Assembly (NCBI RefSeq): GCF_051713825.1
Contig: NZ_JBIOQR010000001.1
Location: forward strand, 992,001-1,056,000
Source of the DNA: Enterococcus_K sp051713825
GTDB lineage: Bacteria > Bacillota > Bacilli > Lactobacillales > Enterococcaceae
Reading direction: 5' to 3'
Length of the DNA: 64,000 nt
Position numbers and translations under genes: made by a program. Shown here piece after piece: positions 9,171 through 18,240 of this stretch. The notes beneath the pieces are model-generated. The model was not told the DNA's origin. It made no database searches and worked only from the letters and a program-made list of their open reading frames with translations. Position 1 is the first letter of the stretch. Each line of letters begins with the position of its first letter.

Positions 9171-10403
9171 TTAGTCGAGAGGAACCCCGACAAAAGGTTT
9201 GCCACAATGTGGACAGAATTTTGGAATGCCATGGCCTAAGTCAACTACTTCATGACAGTCGTTACATTTCATTTGTAAACCAGAAGCGGCTGCCGGTTTT
9301 GGCGTACCACAATTGGTGCAGAACTTACCTGTGTTTTCTGTACCACATTGGCTACAAGTCCATGTGTCTGTAGCTTCACCAGCCTGGTTTTGTGCTTGAG
9401 CCTGTTGTTGGGCTTGTTGATTATTTTGAGAAGCTTGTGTGAGGTAAGAGCCGTTTGCATTCATGCCCATACCCATGCCCATAAAGCCAGTCATAGCGCC
9501 GGCGTCATTTTTACCAGCAGCTTCCATTCCGCGAGCGATTGAACCTTGAACATAACCTTCACGAACGCCAGGATCGCCCAACATTGCGCCTTCATTTCGC
9601 ATGTTAATTAGCTTCATAGAATCATCTGTGTATGAAATACTTGCTACAGCGACAGATAGAATTTCCATTCCACGAAGGTCGCGCCAGCTATCGTCAAGAA
9701 CGTCAGCCATGTATTTGCTTAATTCCATACTCTTAGAAGACACGTGAGAAATTCGTTGCCCGTCTGCTGACATCTGATTAATTGCCGCTTGTAAAGCAGT
9801 TAAAAATTCAGCCAGATATTGTTCGTTAATGTCCTCTAACTCAACTTGACTCTTGTTTTTTGGAATGGCATTCGTATAGAAAAGAATGGGGTCAACGATA
9901 GAAATCGAATAGTTCCCATGTGCACGCAAGAATAATTCTGCGTTGTAGAAATTGTCAAAATAGTTCAAAGGCGCTTGTGTACCAAACTTGATTCCTTTGA
10001 TTTCTTGTAAGTTAATGTAATAAACCTTTTGACTTTGTGGCGTCACACCACCAAATTTGAAACGTGAAAAAGTTTCTGCTACAGCTTCTTTTAAGGTGCC
10101 GTTAAACATAGAAGGAGCCAAATCATTTTTGACAGTATAATAGCCTTCTTCTGCAGTATAATCGATAATTTTGCCACCATCGACTAAAAGCATCATTGTA
10201 TTTGGATAGACATGAACAACGGAACCATCTGTAATCACATCATCTGTTCCTTTATTATTTGATCCACGTTTGTCATTACGACGGACTTTAACCCCTTTTG
10301 TCATAACAGTTGTATCGCTCATGTTGGCAGGTTCGATGACCTCAAGCCATTGATCTGCCAAACCTCCGCCGATTGCACTTGTTGCAGCTTTTATAATTCC
10401 CAT
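9171..10403 (-). CDS. SPFH-domain protein with C-terminal zinc ribbons (YdjI type)
   Basis: I chose the ATG at 10403 (MGIIKAATSAIGG) because TTTTAGGAGGAACTTTC precedes it; an in-frame ATG exists at 10424 but lacks such a site. The 410-residue product has an SPFH/band-7 domain (about 20-290), with DQWLEVIEP at its start and ending near YTDDSMKLINMRNEGAMLGD. A Gln/Ala-rich linker leads to two zinc ribbons, CSQCG/CTNCG and CNDC/CPHCG. SPFH proteins scaffold membrane microdomains. It is the first gene of the three-gene operon with the zinc-ribbon and TPM proteins, matching the YdjI-YdjG-YdjH set of Bacillus. An envelope-stress role is inferred. Confidence 0.83.
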   Translation of the reverse strand: MGIIKAATSAIGGGLADQWLEVIEPANMSDTTVMTKGVKVRRNDKRGSNNKGTDDVITDGSVVHVYPNTMMLLVDGGKIIDYTAEEGYYTVKNDLAPSMFNGTLKEAVAETFSRFKFGGVTPQSQKVYYINLQEIKGIKFGTQAPLNYFDNFYNAELFLRAHGNYSISIVDPILFYTNAIPKNKSQVELEDINEQYLAEFLTALQAAINQMSADGQRISHVSSKSMELSKYMADVLDDSWRDLRGMEILSVAVASISYTDDSMKLINMRNEGAMLGDPGVREGYVQGSIARGMEAAGKNDAGAMTGFMGMGMGMNANGSYLTQASQNNQQAQQQAQAQNQAGEATDTWTCSQCGTENTGKFCTNCGTPKPAAASGLQMKCNDCHEVVDLGHGIPKFCPHCGKPFVGVPLD

Positions 10404-10620
10404 GAAAGTTCCTCCTAAAATCAATTTTAATGCTAGTCACATTATAACACAGCAAGTTCGTTTGCTAATAGGTCGGAAGGCTGACAAGTTAAAAATTCTC
10501 ATTGGGTGATTAAAAATTTGAGTGGTTGCTTAGAACAGTTTTATCAAAAGTGTTTTGTCAAAAATGGCTTCATCTTTTTCAGCAAAAAAATGTAAATTTT
10601 TTATGCTGATTCTCTCCATT

Positions 10621-10652
10621 TTGTAGTTTTTTTAAGATAAATCACGTATAAT
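10621..10652 (+). promoter_or_regulatory. Candidate promoter for dnaX operon
   Basis: TATAAT at 10647-10652 lies about 36 bases before the dnaX start. The best -35 match is TTGTAG at 10621-10626, with a long 20-base spacer, so the -35 assignment is weak. The ribosome binding site GAAAGGGG follows. I looked for the SRP RNA gene often found before dnaX and did not see it. Confidence 0.45.
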
Positions 10653-10688
10653 GTGTACTAGTGAAATTTTCTAAGAAAGGGGTCCATT

Positions 10689-12440
10689 ATGGCTTATCAA
10701 GCGCTCTATCGGGTCTGGCGGTCGCAACGGTTTGATGATGTTGTGGGTCAAAAAGCAATTACTCAAACATTAAAAAATGCGATTACTCAAAAGAAGACCT
10801 CCCACGCCTATTTATTCACAGGTCCTCGGGGAACAGGGAAGACCAGTGCAGCTAAGATTTTTGCCAAGGCGATTAACTGCCCCAATAGTCAAAACGGGGA
10901 ACCTTGTAACGAATGTGAGATGTGCCAATCGATTACTGCAGGTAGTCAAGAAGATGTGATTGAGATTGATGCGGCAAGTAATAACGGTGTGGAAGAGATT
11001 CGTTTTATTCGTGACCGCGCAAACTATGCACCAACAAAGGCTGCGTATAAAGTGTATATCATCGATGAAGTGCATATGCTGTCAACGGGCGCATTTAACG
11101 CATTACTGAAAACATTAGAGGAACCAAAAGAGCATGTCATCTTTATTTTAGCGACCACTGAGCCGCATAAAATTCCCTTAACGATTATTTCAAGAACACA
11201 GCGATTTGATTTTAAACGAATCAATGCACAGGATATAGTTGATCATTTGACGCATATTCTCAATGAAATTCAAGTGTCGTTTGATGAACAGGCGCTTTAC
11301 ATTATTGCTCGAGCAGCTGAGGGAGGCATGCGGGATGCGTTGAGTATTCTCGATCAAGCAATTTCCTTTAGCGATGGCACGATTACAACAGAAAATGCGA
11401 TGCAAGTCACAGGTAGTCTGACTTTTGAGATGATGGATCAGTATATCGGGGCTTGTGTGAACAAAGAAGTGCAGCAAGCGTTGACTTACTTGGAACAAAT
11501 TCTATCAGAAGGAAAAGAAGCACGTCGATTTTTAGAAGATTTATTGTTGTATTGTCGTGATTTACTGATGTATCAACAAGCACCACAGCTTCTTTCTGAA
11601 AAATCAGGTCATTTGACGGAGGCCTTTAAGGAGTTAGCCAATCAAGTTGCACCAGAAACGCTTTATCAAATGATTCAAATCTTAAGCGAGACACAAAATG
11701 AAGTTCGTTTTACGAACAATGCCACGATTTATCTAGAGGTAGCGACAGTCAAACTAGCAACACCAAACAAGTTGACAGTGGTACAAAGTTCTTCTGCAAG
11801 TGTCGAGGGAAATGTTCAACCAGCTGATTCAGCTGAGCTACATCAATTGCAAGCACAGGTAACAGCACTACAAAAAGAAGTTCAGACCTTAAAACAAACT
11901 GGTGGCGGACACGCGGCGGAACAGGCAGCGCCTAAACCAAAAGCGAAGGCACCAAAATCCAGCTTCCGTGTACCGACTGAACGGGTTTTCCAAGTTTTAG
12001 CAGAAGCAACCAAACAGGATTTATTGAATATCAAGAATGTTTGGGACGATGTGTTGATGGCGATGTCAGTGACGCAACGAGCGATGCTAAAATCAAGTGA
12101 GCCGGTTGCAGCCGGACCGAATAGTTTGGTGATTGCCTTTGAATATGATATTGTTTGTCAAAAAGCAACGGGCGATGAAGAGTTATCTCTGATGTTGAGT
12201 AATACAATCAGTCGGATGATTGCGAATTATGCGCCGACTGCGATTTATATTACGCGCGAAAGCTGGCCTGAAATCAGACAGTCGTATGTTCGTCAAAACA
12301 AACATCAAGAGAAACCAACAGAAACCTTTATCTCACCTGAAGAGGAGATAGAAACAAGCGGACCTTCTGAAGAAGAAGTGGCCGTGGAAAAAGCAAAAGA
12401 ATTTTTCGGTGAAGAACTGATTACAATTATTGATGACTAG
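10689..12440 (+). CDS. dnaX: DNA polymerase III subunits gamma/tau
   Basis: A 583-residue clamp-loader ATPase. Walker A GPRGTGKTS is at 45-53. The zinc-binding cysteines are C64, C73, C76 and C79 (CPNSQNGEPCNECEMC), Walker B/DEAD-like DEVHML follows, and a sensor 1 region (LATTEPHKIP) comes next. The AAA+ modules span about 1-360. A low-complexity Ala/Lys/Pro-rich linker (about 385-430) leads to the tau-specific C-terminal region that contacts the replicative polymerase and helicase. It loads the sliding clamp at the replication fork. It heads the conserved Firmicute order dnaX-ebfC-recR. I found no convincing slippery heptamer plus stem that would create gamma by frameshifting. Confidence 0.97.
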   Translation: MAYQALYRVWRSQRFDDVVGQKAITQTLKNAITQKKTSHAYLFTGPRGTGKTSAAKIFAKAINCPNSQNGEPCNECEMCQSITAGSQEDVIEIDAASNNGVEEIRFIRDRANYAPTKAAYKVYIIDEVHMLSTGAFNALLKTLEEPKEHVIFILATTEPHKIPLTIISRTQRFDFKRINAQDIVDHLTHILNEIQVSFDEQALYIIARAAEGGMRDALSILDQAISFSDGTITTENAMQVTGSLTFEMMDQYIGACVNKEVQQALTYLEQILSEGKEARRFLEDLLLYCRDLLMYQQAPQLLSEKSGHLTEAFKELANQVAPETLYQMIQILSETQNEVRFTNNATIYLEVATVKLATPNKLTVVQSSSASVEGNVQPADSAELHQLQAQVTALQKEVQTLKQTGGGHAAEQAAPKPKAKAPKSSFRVPTERVFQVLAEATKQDLLNIKNVWDDVLMAMSVTQRAMLKSSEPVAAGPNSLVIAFEYDIVCQKATGDEELSLMLSNTISRMIANYAPTAIYITRESWPEIRQSYVRQNKHQEKPTETFISPEEEIETSGPSEEEVAVEKAKEFFGEELITIIDD

Positions 12441-12452
12441 GAGTGAAGTATA

Positions 12453-12767
12453 ATGATGCGAGGCATGGGAAATATGCAAGGCATGATGAAACAAGTTCAA
12501 AAGATGCAAAAAGAAATGGTGAAGGCACAAGAAACTTTAAATGAGAAAGAATTTGTTGGCGAAGCTACAAACCAATTAGTTAAAGCAGTGTTCACTGGTG
12601 ATAGAAAAATGAAGGACATCCAAATTAATACTGAAATTATTGACCCAGAAGACAGCGATATGCTGCAAGATTTGGTGATTATGGCTGTAAATGATGCCCT
12701 TTCTAAAGTTGAATCAGAGACAGAACAAACCATGGGTAAATATACAAAAGGTATGCCAGGGTTCTAA
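12453..12767 (+). CDS. ebfC: YbaB/EbfC nucleoid-associated protein
   Basis: A protein of 104 residues with a Met/Gln-rich N-terminus (MMRGMGNMQGMMKQVQKMQ), a long helix, and the conserved core VKAVFTGDRKMKDIQI. This is the YbaB/EbfC family, small dimeric DNA-binding proteins that coat the nucleoid. It lies between dnaX and recR, its standard neighbours, 12 bases after the dnaX stop with AGGAGTG before the start. Only one product is expected; its exact cellular role in Firmicutes is not well settled. Confidence 0.95.
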   Translation: MMRGMGNMQGMMKQVQKMQKEMVKAQETLNEKEFVGEATNQLVKAVFTGDRKMKDIQINTEIIDPEDSDMLQDLVIMAVNDALSKVESETEQTMGKYTKGMPGF

Positions 12768-12876
12768 ACAACACGTCATTTGTCTGAAGGATCTCCAAAG
12801 AGTGCATGAACCTGTTGAGACAAACGACTGAAATAAGTGAAAAAATCAAACAATCAATGTAAGGAGACGTACGCCC

Positions 12877-13473
12877 ATGCAATACCCAGAACCAATCGCT
12901 AAGTTGATTGATAGTTATATGAAATTGCCTGGAATTGGGCAAAAGACAGCGACTAGATTAGCTTTTTATACGATTGATATGAAGGATGAAGTGGTCAACG
13001 AGTTCGCTAAATCCTTATTAAGTGTTAAGCGTGATTTGCATTTTTGTAGTATCTGTGGAAACATCACGGAGGAAGATCCTTGCGAAATTTGTCAGGATGC
13101 AACAAGAGATAGAAGTATGATCTTGGTTGTGGAAGAGCCAAAAGATGTTATGGCGATGGAAAAAATGCGTGAGTTTCACGGGCTGTATCACGTCTTACAT
13201 GGCGTGTTGTCACCGATGGAGGGGACGGGCCCAGAAGATATTAATATCGCGCCACTCATTCAACGCCTTCATGATGAAGAAGTAAAAGAAATTATTATTG
13301 CCACAAATGCGACAACAGAAGGGGAAGCGACAGCCATGTATCTATCGCGCTTAATTAAACCAGCTGGCATTAAAGTTACACGTTTGGCCCATGGATTGTC
13401 TGTTGGTAGTGATATTGAATATGCAGATGAAGTAACATTATTAAAGGCGGTTGAAGGTCGCCGAGAGTTATAA
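12877..13473 (+). CDS. recR: Recombination mediator protein RecR
   Basis: A 198-residue protein of normal family length. It has an N-terminal helix-hairpin-helix (LPGIGQKTATRLAFY, about 17-31), a zinc finger with C57, C60, C69 and C72, and a Toprim domain (about 80-175) starting ILVVEEPKDVMAME. With RecO it helps load RecA on SSB-coated single-stranded DNA in recombinational repair. It starts 109 bases after ebfC with AAGGAGACG upstream. An inverted repeat in that gap (GTCATTTGTCT pairing with AGACAAACGAC) may be a processing or attenuation structure. Confidence 0.97.
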   Translation: MQYPEPIAKLIDSYMKLPGIGQKTATRLAFYTIDMKDEVVNEFAKSLLSVKRDLHFCSICGNITEEDPCEICQDATRDRSMILVVEEPKDVMAMEKMREFHGLYHVLHGVLSPMEGTGPEDINIAPLIQRLHDEEVKEIIIATNATTEGEATAMYLSRLIKPAGIKVTRLAHGLSVGSDIEYADEVTLLKAVEGRREL

Positions 13474-13535
13474 GTTTTCAATTGAATATGTTTTCCAGTA
13501 CAATAGAGAGGTATTGGATAGATGGAGGCAAAAAC

Positions 13536-14180
13536 GTGGACGGACTATTTATCACGGTTGAAGGACCAGATGGCGCAGGAAAAACAAGTGTAATCGAAGA
13601 ACTCTACCCAAGGCTACAAGCATTAACCAATCAAGAAATCATCAAAACCCGCGAGCCTGGCGGAATAGCTATTGCAGAAAAAATTCGTCAAGTTATCTTG
13701 GATCCGAAAAATGATGCGATGGATGAACGAACAGAAGCATTACTTTATGCGGCTGCTCGTCGTCAACATTTGGTGGAAAAAGTTTTTCCAGCATTAAATG
13801 AAGGAAAGATTGTCTTGTGTGATCGTTTTGTAGATAGTTCTCTTGCTTATCAAGGGGCTGGACGCAGAATTGGTGTTGCAGCGATTGCTGAGATGAATGA
13901 ATTTGCAACAGAAGGCCTTTCACCAAACTTTACATTATATTTAGATGTGGATTCTGATACAGGTCTTCGCCGTATCGCTCAACATCGAACGCATCAAATG
14001 GATCGTCTGGATTCAGAAGGATTAGAATTTCATCAACGGGTGCGTCATGCGTATCTAAAACTAGTGGAAGAAAATCCGACACGTATTACCAAAATCGATG
14101 CGCGACAAGACTTATTGAATGTTATTGAAGCTTGTTTTCAAGCAATTGTCAGTCGTTATCCAGAGAAATTTACTAAATAG
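13536..14180 (+). CDS. tmk: Thymidylate kinase
   Basis: I chose the GTG at 13536 (VDGLFITVEG) since GATGGAGG sits 7 bases upstream and the product then has 214 residues, the normal length. A more upstream ATG at 13482 adds 18 residues not seen in the family. The P-loop GPDGAGKTS is at about 10-18, followed by TREPGG and DRFVDSSLAYQG, the dTMP-binding and LID-associated motifs. It phosphorylates dTMP to dTDP for DNA synthesis. It follows recR and precedes darA and holB, which is the usual Firmicute order. Confidence 0.96.
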   Translation: MDGLFITVEGPDGAGKTSVIEELYPRLQALTNQEIIKTREPGGIAIAEKIRQVILDPKNDAMDERTEALLYAAARRQHLVEKVFPALNEGKIVLCDRFVDSSLAYQGAGRRIGVAAIAEMNEFATEGLSPNFTLYLDVDSDTGLRRIAQHRTHQMDRLDSEGLEFHQRVRHAYLKLVEENPTRITKIDARQDLLNVIEACFQAIVSRYPEKFTK

Positions 14181-14194
14181 GAGGGTGTTTACGT

Positions 14195-14524
14195 ATGAAA
14201 ATCATATTAGCTATTGTTCAAGATAAGGATAGTAATCGTTTGGCTAATGAGTTTATTGATTCAAATATTCGTGCAACGAAACTATCATCAACTGGGGGTT
14301 TCCTTAAAGCCGGTAACAGTACATTTATTATCGGGATTGATGATGAACGAGTGGAAGACACACTTGAGTTAATCAAAAAAACTTGTCAATCTAGAAAACA
14401 ATATGTTTCAACACCAGTGACATTAGATATTTCTATGGATGGCCAAGTTCCTTATCCTGTTGAGGTTGAAGTTGGAGGAGCAACGGTCTTTGTTCTTCCT
14501 GTTGAAGGATTCCATCAATATTAA
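14195..14524 (+). CDS. darA: Cyclic di-AMP-binding PII-like protein DarA (PstA)
   Basis: A 109-residue PII-like protein starting MKIILAIVQDKDSNRL, with the T-loop/B-loop region RATKLSSTGGFLKAGNSTF, which is highly conserved in DarA/PstA (YaaQ). These trimeric proteins bind the second messenger c-di-AMP; the downstream target is not settled in most species. It is 14 bases after tmk with GGAGGGTG as ribosome binding site, and just before holB, its conserved place. Confidence 0.95.
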   Translation: MKIILAIVQDKDSNRLANEFIDSNIRATKLSSTGGFLKAGNSTFIIGIDDERVEDTLELIKKTCQSRKQYVSTPVTLDISMDGQVPYPVEVEVGGATVFVLPVEGFHQY

Positions 14525-14537
14525 GAAGGAGAACATT

Positions 14538-15479
14538 ATGGGAGAAGCGCAATTTCTAGAAAAGAATCAACCCATTGTGTTTACGCAACTTCAAAAAAGC
14601 TTTGAGCATGGGCGTCTTGCCCATGCTTATCTTTTTGAAGGTGAGACAGGCACAGGAAAACATGAAGCGAGTATATGGCTTGCTAAGCATTTGTTTTGTA
14701 CGGATTTGAAAGATAACCAGCCTTGTGAACAGTGTAATAATTGTCAAAGAATCCAGAGAAATGAGCATCCTGATGTTCAGATTGTTGAACCGGATGGCCA
14801 AACAATTAAGGTGGATCAAATCCGTAAGCTACAGTCAGAATTTGCGACGAGTGGGTTTGAGACCAAACAAAAGGTTTTCATTATCAAGGATTCAGATAAG
14901 ATGAATAGTAGTGCAGCCAATAGTTTATTAAAATTTTTGGAGGAGCCAGTAGGGTTATTTCTAGCTATCTTAGAAACAGACTCTGTCGGACGGATTTTAC
15001 CAACGATTCAATCACGTTGTCAGATTTTGCATTTTCAACCACTTTCCAAAGAATTATTACAAATGAAACTAAAAGAAAATGGCTTGGGTCTACAGACAGC
15101 AAAACTTTTATCTTCCTTAACAAATAGTTTCGATAAAGCAGTTGAAATCTCGCAAAATGAATGGTTTAATGAAGCTAGGGATTCTGTTCAGCAATGGTTT
15201 AATTATCTGAAAAAAGCAGATCCGCAAGCATTTATTTATGTGCAAAAAAAATTACTAAAGGTTTTTAAAGAAAAAACACAACAAATCGAATCATTTAGTA
15301 TGCTTTTATTTTTCTATCAAGAGCTGCTTTTGGAGAAAGCTTCTGGGAGATCTTTAAAAGAAATTGCAGAGATAAATCAAGTGATTGAGCTCATTTTACA
15401 AGCTGAGCAAAAATTAGGAACGAATGTTTCTTTTCAGAGCACAGCTGAACAACTCGCATTGAGAATTATTTATAAATAG
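14538..15479 (+). CDS. holB: DNA polymerase III subunit delta-prime
   Basis: I chose the ATG at 14538 (MGEAQFLEKNQP), with AAGGAGAA upstream; the longer open frame from 14439 overlaps darA and adds unrelated residues. The product has 313 residues. The clamp-loader fold shows GETGTGKHE at the P-loop position, zinc cysteines (CTDLKDNQPCEQCNNC), a sensor-like SAANSLLKFLEEP, and the SRC motif (TIQSRCQIL). Delta-prime is the wrench subunit of the clamp loader with DnaX. The C-terminal collar domain follows. It sits in the tmk-darA-holB-ricT order. Confidence 0.95.
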   Translation: MGEAQFLEKNQPIVFTQLQKSFEHGRLAHAYLFEGETGTGKHEASIWLAKHLFCTDLKDNQPCEQCNNCQRIQRNEHPDVQIVEPDGQTIKVDQIRKLQSEFATSGFETKQKVFIIKDSDKMNSSAANSLLKFLEEPVGLFLAILETDSVGRILPTIQSRCQILHFQPLSKELLQMKLKENGLGLQTAKLLSSLTNSFDKAVEISQNEWFNEARDSVQQWFNYLKKADPQAFIYVQKKLLKVFKEKTQQIESFSMLLFFYQELLLEKASGRSLKEIAEINQVIELILQAEQKLGTNVSFQSTAEQLALRIIYK

Positions 15480-15511
15480 ATTAACTAACGAATTGATGAA
15501 GGAGGATGAAA

Positions 15512-16339
15512 ATGGTAGAAGTTGTAGGAGTCCGATATCGTGAAGCAGGACATATCTATTATTTTACTCCTGGGAAATCAGAGTATGTTTACAACGATAA
15601 AGTTCTTGTTGAATCACAGCAAGCCAAACAGATAGCGACAGTTGCCATTCCCAAAAAAGAGATGAACGTAGAAGATTTACCAGATGAATTAAAGCCAATC
15701 TTACACAAAGCTTCTCCACAGGAATTGGAGAAAGAAGCACAAAATCTAGTAGATGCAACGGATGCCTTTAAAGTGGCTAAAGAGAAAATTAGAGCGCATG
15801 AATTAGAGATGAAGTTGATTCGTGCAGAGTATACGTTTGATCGGAGTAAAATGATTTTTTACTTCACAGCAGACGGGCGTGTTGATTTTCGTGAGCTTGT
15901 AAAAGACTTGGCGGGGATCTTCCGGACACGAATTGAGTTGCGCCAGATTGGTGTACGTGATGAAGCCAAGATATTGGGTGGTATTGGACCTTGTGGACGT
16001 CAGTTATGCTGTTCGACTTTTTTAGGTGATTTTATTCCCGTTTCAATTAAGATGGCAAAAGATCAAGGTCTGTCTTTGAATCCAACAAAGATCTCTGGAT
16101 TGTGTGGTCGTTTGATGTGTTGTCTAAAATATGAAAACGATGAATATGAGAAGGCTAAAAAAGAATTACCAGACTATGGTAAGGAAATTGAAACGCCAGA
16201 TGGTAAAGGACGCGTTGTCGGCTTGAATTTATTAAGTCGTGTCATCAAAGTCCGTCTAGTCGGAAAAGAGACGCCTGTCGAATATGACTATGAAGAATTA
16301 AAAGAAGCTACCGCAAAAGTAGGTGACATTCATGGATAA
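15512..16339 (+). CDS. ricT: PSP1-domain protein YaaT (RicT)
   Basis: Two in-frame ATGs lie at 15506 and 15512; I prefer the second because GGAGG (15501-15505) then stands 6 bases away. The 275-residue product has the PSP1 C-terminal domain with cysteine-rich motifs GPCGRQLCCSTF and SGLCGRLMCCLKYE, which carry the Fe-S cluster ligands of RicT in the RicA-RicF-RicT complex of Bacillus. There the complex supports RNase Y-dependent mRNA maturation and sporulation or competence phosphorelay. It lies between holB and yabA as in Bacillus. Confidence 0.93.
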   Translation: MVEVVGVRYREAGHIYYFTPGKSEYVYNDKVLVESQQAKQIATVAIPKKEMNVEDLPDELKPILHKASPQELEKEAQNLVDATDAFKVAKEKIRAHELEMKLIRAEYTFDRSKMIFYFTADGRVDFRELVKDLAGIFRTRIELRQIGVRDEAKILGGIGPCGRQLCCSTFLGDFIPVSIKMAKDQGLSLNPTKISGLCGRLMCCLKYENDEYEKAKKELPDYGKEIETPDGKGRVVGLNLLSRVIKVRLVGKETPVEYDYEELKEATAKVGDIHG

Positions 16340-16679
16340 ACGTTCCCTTTATGACGGCTTAACTCAGCTTGAAGCAGAATTACGTAACACATTAACTGAG
16401 CTTATGGAGCTTAAAGAGGGCTTCCATGAAATCGTCGAAAAAAATACGACATTAGAGATGGAAAATCAACGCTTACGTGAGCATTTACGCGAGTTGAATC
16501 AAGTCGCAGAAGCACCTTCTGAAAAAATGAAGCAGGCCCTTTCAAAATCACGGATGAACTTGGAAAAAATCTATGAAGAAGGCTTCCATGTTTGTTATGA
16601 TTTGTATGGCTCTCGTCGTGAAAATGACGAACCTTGCGCATTTTGTCTTGAGGTCATTTATCGAGAAAGTATCAAATAA
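16332..16679 (+). CDS. yabA: Replication initiation control protein YabA
   Basis: The start ATG at 16332 gives MDKRSLYDGLTQLE, the typical YabA N-terminus, in 115 residues; it overlaps the ricT stop by 8 bases. An N-terminal coiled coil (about 1-60) mediates tetramer formation, and the C-terminal zinc-binding region holds His, Cys and the pair in EPCAFC. YabA bridges DnaA and the sliding clamp DnaN and restrains replication initiation. A terminator hairpin follows before rsmI. Confidence 0.95.
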   Translation: MDKRSLYDGLTQLEAELRNTLTELMELKEGFHEIVEKNTTLEMENQRLREHLRELNQVAEAPSEKMKQALSKSRMNLEKIYEEGFHVCYDLYGSRRENDEPCAFCLEVIYRESIK

Positions 16680-16701
16680 ACGAGTGTTTGATGGGAAATC
16701 A

Positions 16702-16746
16702 AAAGGTTGAGACTGAATCTATATTGTTCATCTCAACTTTTTTTGT
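16702..16746 (+). terminator. Terminator between yabA and rsmI
   Basis: AAAGGTTGAGA (16702-16712) pairs with TCTCAACTTT (16731-16740) with a run of T after it (through 16744). It probably ends the dnaX operon transcript or reduces read-through into rsmI. Confidence 0.75.
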
Positions 16747-16782
16747 GGATAACTCTAAAAAACAAATGAAAGGAGAGCCTTT

Positions 16783-17658
16783 ATGAACAAACAAAAAAGT
16801 TTTAAAGGACCCCAGACAAGTGGGACACTCTACCTTGTACCAACCCCTATAGGAAACCTTGAGGATATGACTTTTCGGGCGGTTCAAACCCTAAAATCAG
16901 CGGATTTGATTGCAAGTGAGGACACCAGAAATACCCAAAAATTACTAAATCATTTTGAAATACAAGTTCCTCAAAAGAGTCTACATGAGCATAATTATAA
17001 AGAACGTGTTCCACAGCTTGTGGAACAACTTCTATCTGGCGTGCAGATTGCTCAAGTCAGCGATGCGGGGATGCCTTCTATAAGTGACCCAGGTCATGAG
17101 TTAGTTTTGGCCTGTATTGAAAATAATATTCCTGTGGTTTCTTTGCCTGGACCGACTGCTGGGATGACTGCTTTGATTGCTTCTGGATTATTGCCTCAGC
17201 CGTTTTTATTTTATGGTTTTTTGCCAAGAAAGAAGAAGGAACAACAAGCAGCTTTAACAAAACTGAACACACAGGAAAGCACCTTGATTTTTTATGAATC
17301 ACCTTACCGAGTTGCGGCTACCCTAAAAAATATGCAAGAAGTGTTTGGGGGACAAAGAAACGCCGTAGTTTGTCGTGAATTGACAAAAATTCATGAGGAG
17401 TATCTGCGAGGGACAGTTGATGAGCTGATTGAATACTTAGAGAACACCGAAATTAAAGGCGAGTGTTGTCTACTTGTTTCTGGAAATGATGGGGCACAGA
17501 TTAGTCAGGATGAACCTAAAGGCAGTCTAAAAGAGCAGGTTGAGTTGAAAATTCAAACGGGCCTTTCCCCAAAAGCGGCAATAAAGGAAGTAGCCGTAGA
17601 AAATAGTCTGAAAAAACAAGACGTCTATCGCGTGTATCATGAACTTGAAAACGAATAA
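16783..17658 (+). CDS. rsmI: 16S rRNA (cytidine-1402-2'-O)-methyltransferase
   Basis: A 291-residue tetrapyrrole-methylase-fold protein with the RsmI hallmarks GTLYLVPTPIGNLEDMT at the N-terminus, EDTRNT, SDAGMPSISDPG and SLPGPTAGMTALIASG (SAM-binding loops), and a C-terminal extension with SPKAAIKEVA. It methylates the ribose of C1402 in 16S rRNA, fine-tuning the decoding centre. The start at 16783 has AAAGGAGAGCC before it. It is commonly next to yabA in Firmicutes. A terminator follows. Confidence 0.95.
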   Translation: MNKQKSFKGPQTSGTLYLVPTPIGNLEDMTFRAVQTLKSADLIASEDTRNTQKLLNHFEIQVPQKSLHEHNYKERVPQLVEQLLSGVQIAQVSDAGMPSISDPGHELVLACIENNIPVVSLPGPTAGMTALIASGLLPQPFLFYGFLPRKKKEQQAALTKLNTQESTLIFYESPYRVAATLKNMQEVFGGQRNAVVCRELTKIHEEYLRGTVDELIEYLENTEIKGECCLLVSGNDGAQISQDEPKGSLKEQVELKIQTGLSPKAAIKEVAVENSLKKQDVYRVYHELENE

Positions 17659-17660
17659 AG

Positions 17661-17713
17661 AAGGTATGGATGGGTAGTGAGTATAAAATCACTCCCCATC
17701 CGCACCTTTTTTT
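17661..17713 (+). terminator. Rho-independent terminator after rsmI
   Basis: A long stem pairs AAGGTATGGATGGGTAGTGA (17661-17680) with 17689-17708, followed by TTTTT to 17713. It closes the conserved replication and repair gene block. Confidence 0.88.
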
Positions 17714-17921
17714 GCCAAGAAACTAGGTAATGGTGTGTTTTCTCTGATGACCCGTTTCACCAATTTTTAGTCTTTTATGTAACACAATTTTCTAATAAAA
17801 AAAGAAGGAATTTTGGCTACAATTCTTCATTTTTGCTAAGGGGAAATCTGATAAACGAGGTAAGTGCCTAATAAAATAGTACCTACACGCCAAATAACCC
17901 AAGCCTTATACTAAGCTTAGG

Positions 17922-18155
17922 CTATTTGTAAGTGATTGTACATAACGCTTGAACGTCTAGTTGCCAGGGAAATAAGGCATCTGACCCTTCATCTGATAGA
18001 GTCGCCATATTTGGCACGCGATCAAATAGGAATTCTATATACCGAATCGGGTCGAGACCATTAGCCACTGCCGTTCGATAGATACTAAAAATCACGCCTG
18101 ATGTTCGTGCACCTTCTAAGCTATAGGAATGCATGTAATTTTTTCGTCCAATCAC
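17922..18155 (-). pseudogene. IS66 transposase C-terminal fragment
   Basis: The minus-strand frame reads IGRKNYMHSYSLEGARTSG, then IYRTAVANGLDPIRYIEFLF and DRVPNMATLSDEGSDALFPW. This is the end of an IS66-family TnpC: the AIGRKNYLFS-type motif followed by the C-terminal domain. The catalytic part is missing. It is a relic inside the repeat unit. Confidence 0.8.
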
Positions 18156-18240
18156 CAGCTCTTTTATGTGACGCTCCGTTGCTTATCCTTAATTTAGGAT
18201 AATTGGCCGAGCAAGTCATTCGACTACTAACGCTGGGAAA

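Noticed and set aside
10404..10688. Possible SRP RNA (ffs) gene before dnaX
   Set aside because: In many Firmicutes it lies here, but the conserved GGUCAGGUCCGGAAGGAAGC-type motif is absent on both strands.
11880..11960. Programmed frameshift in dnaX to give gamma
   Set aside because: The linker has AAACCAAAAGCGAAGGC but no A AAA AAG heptamer with a following stem.
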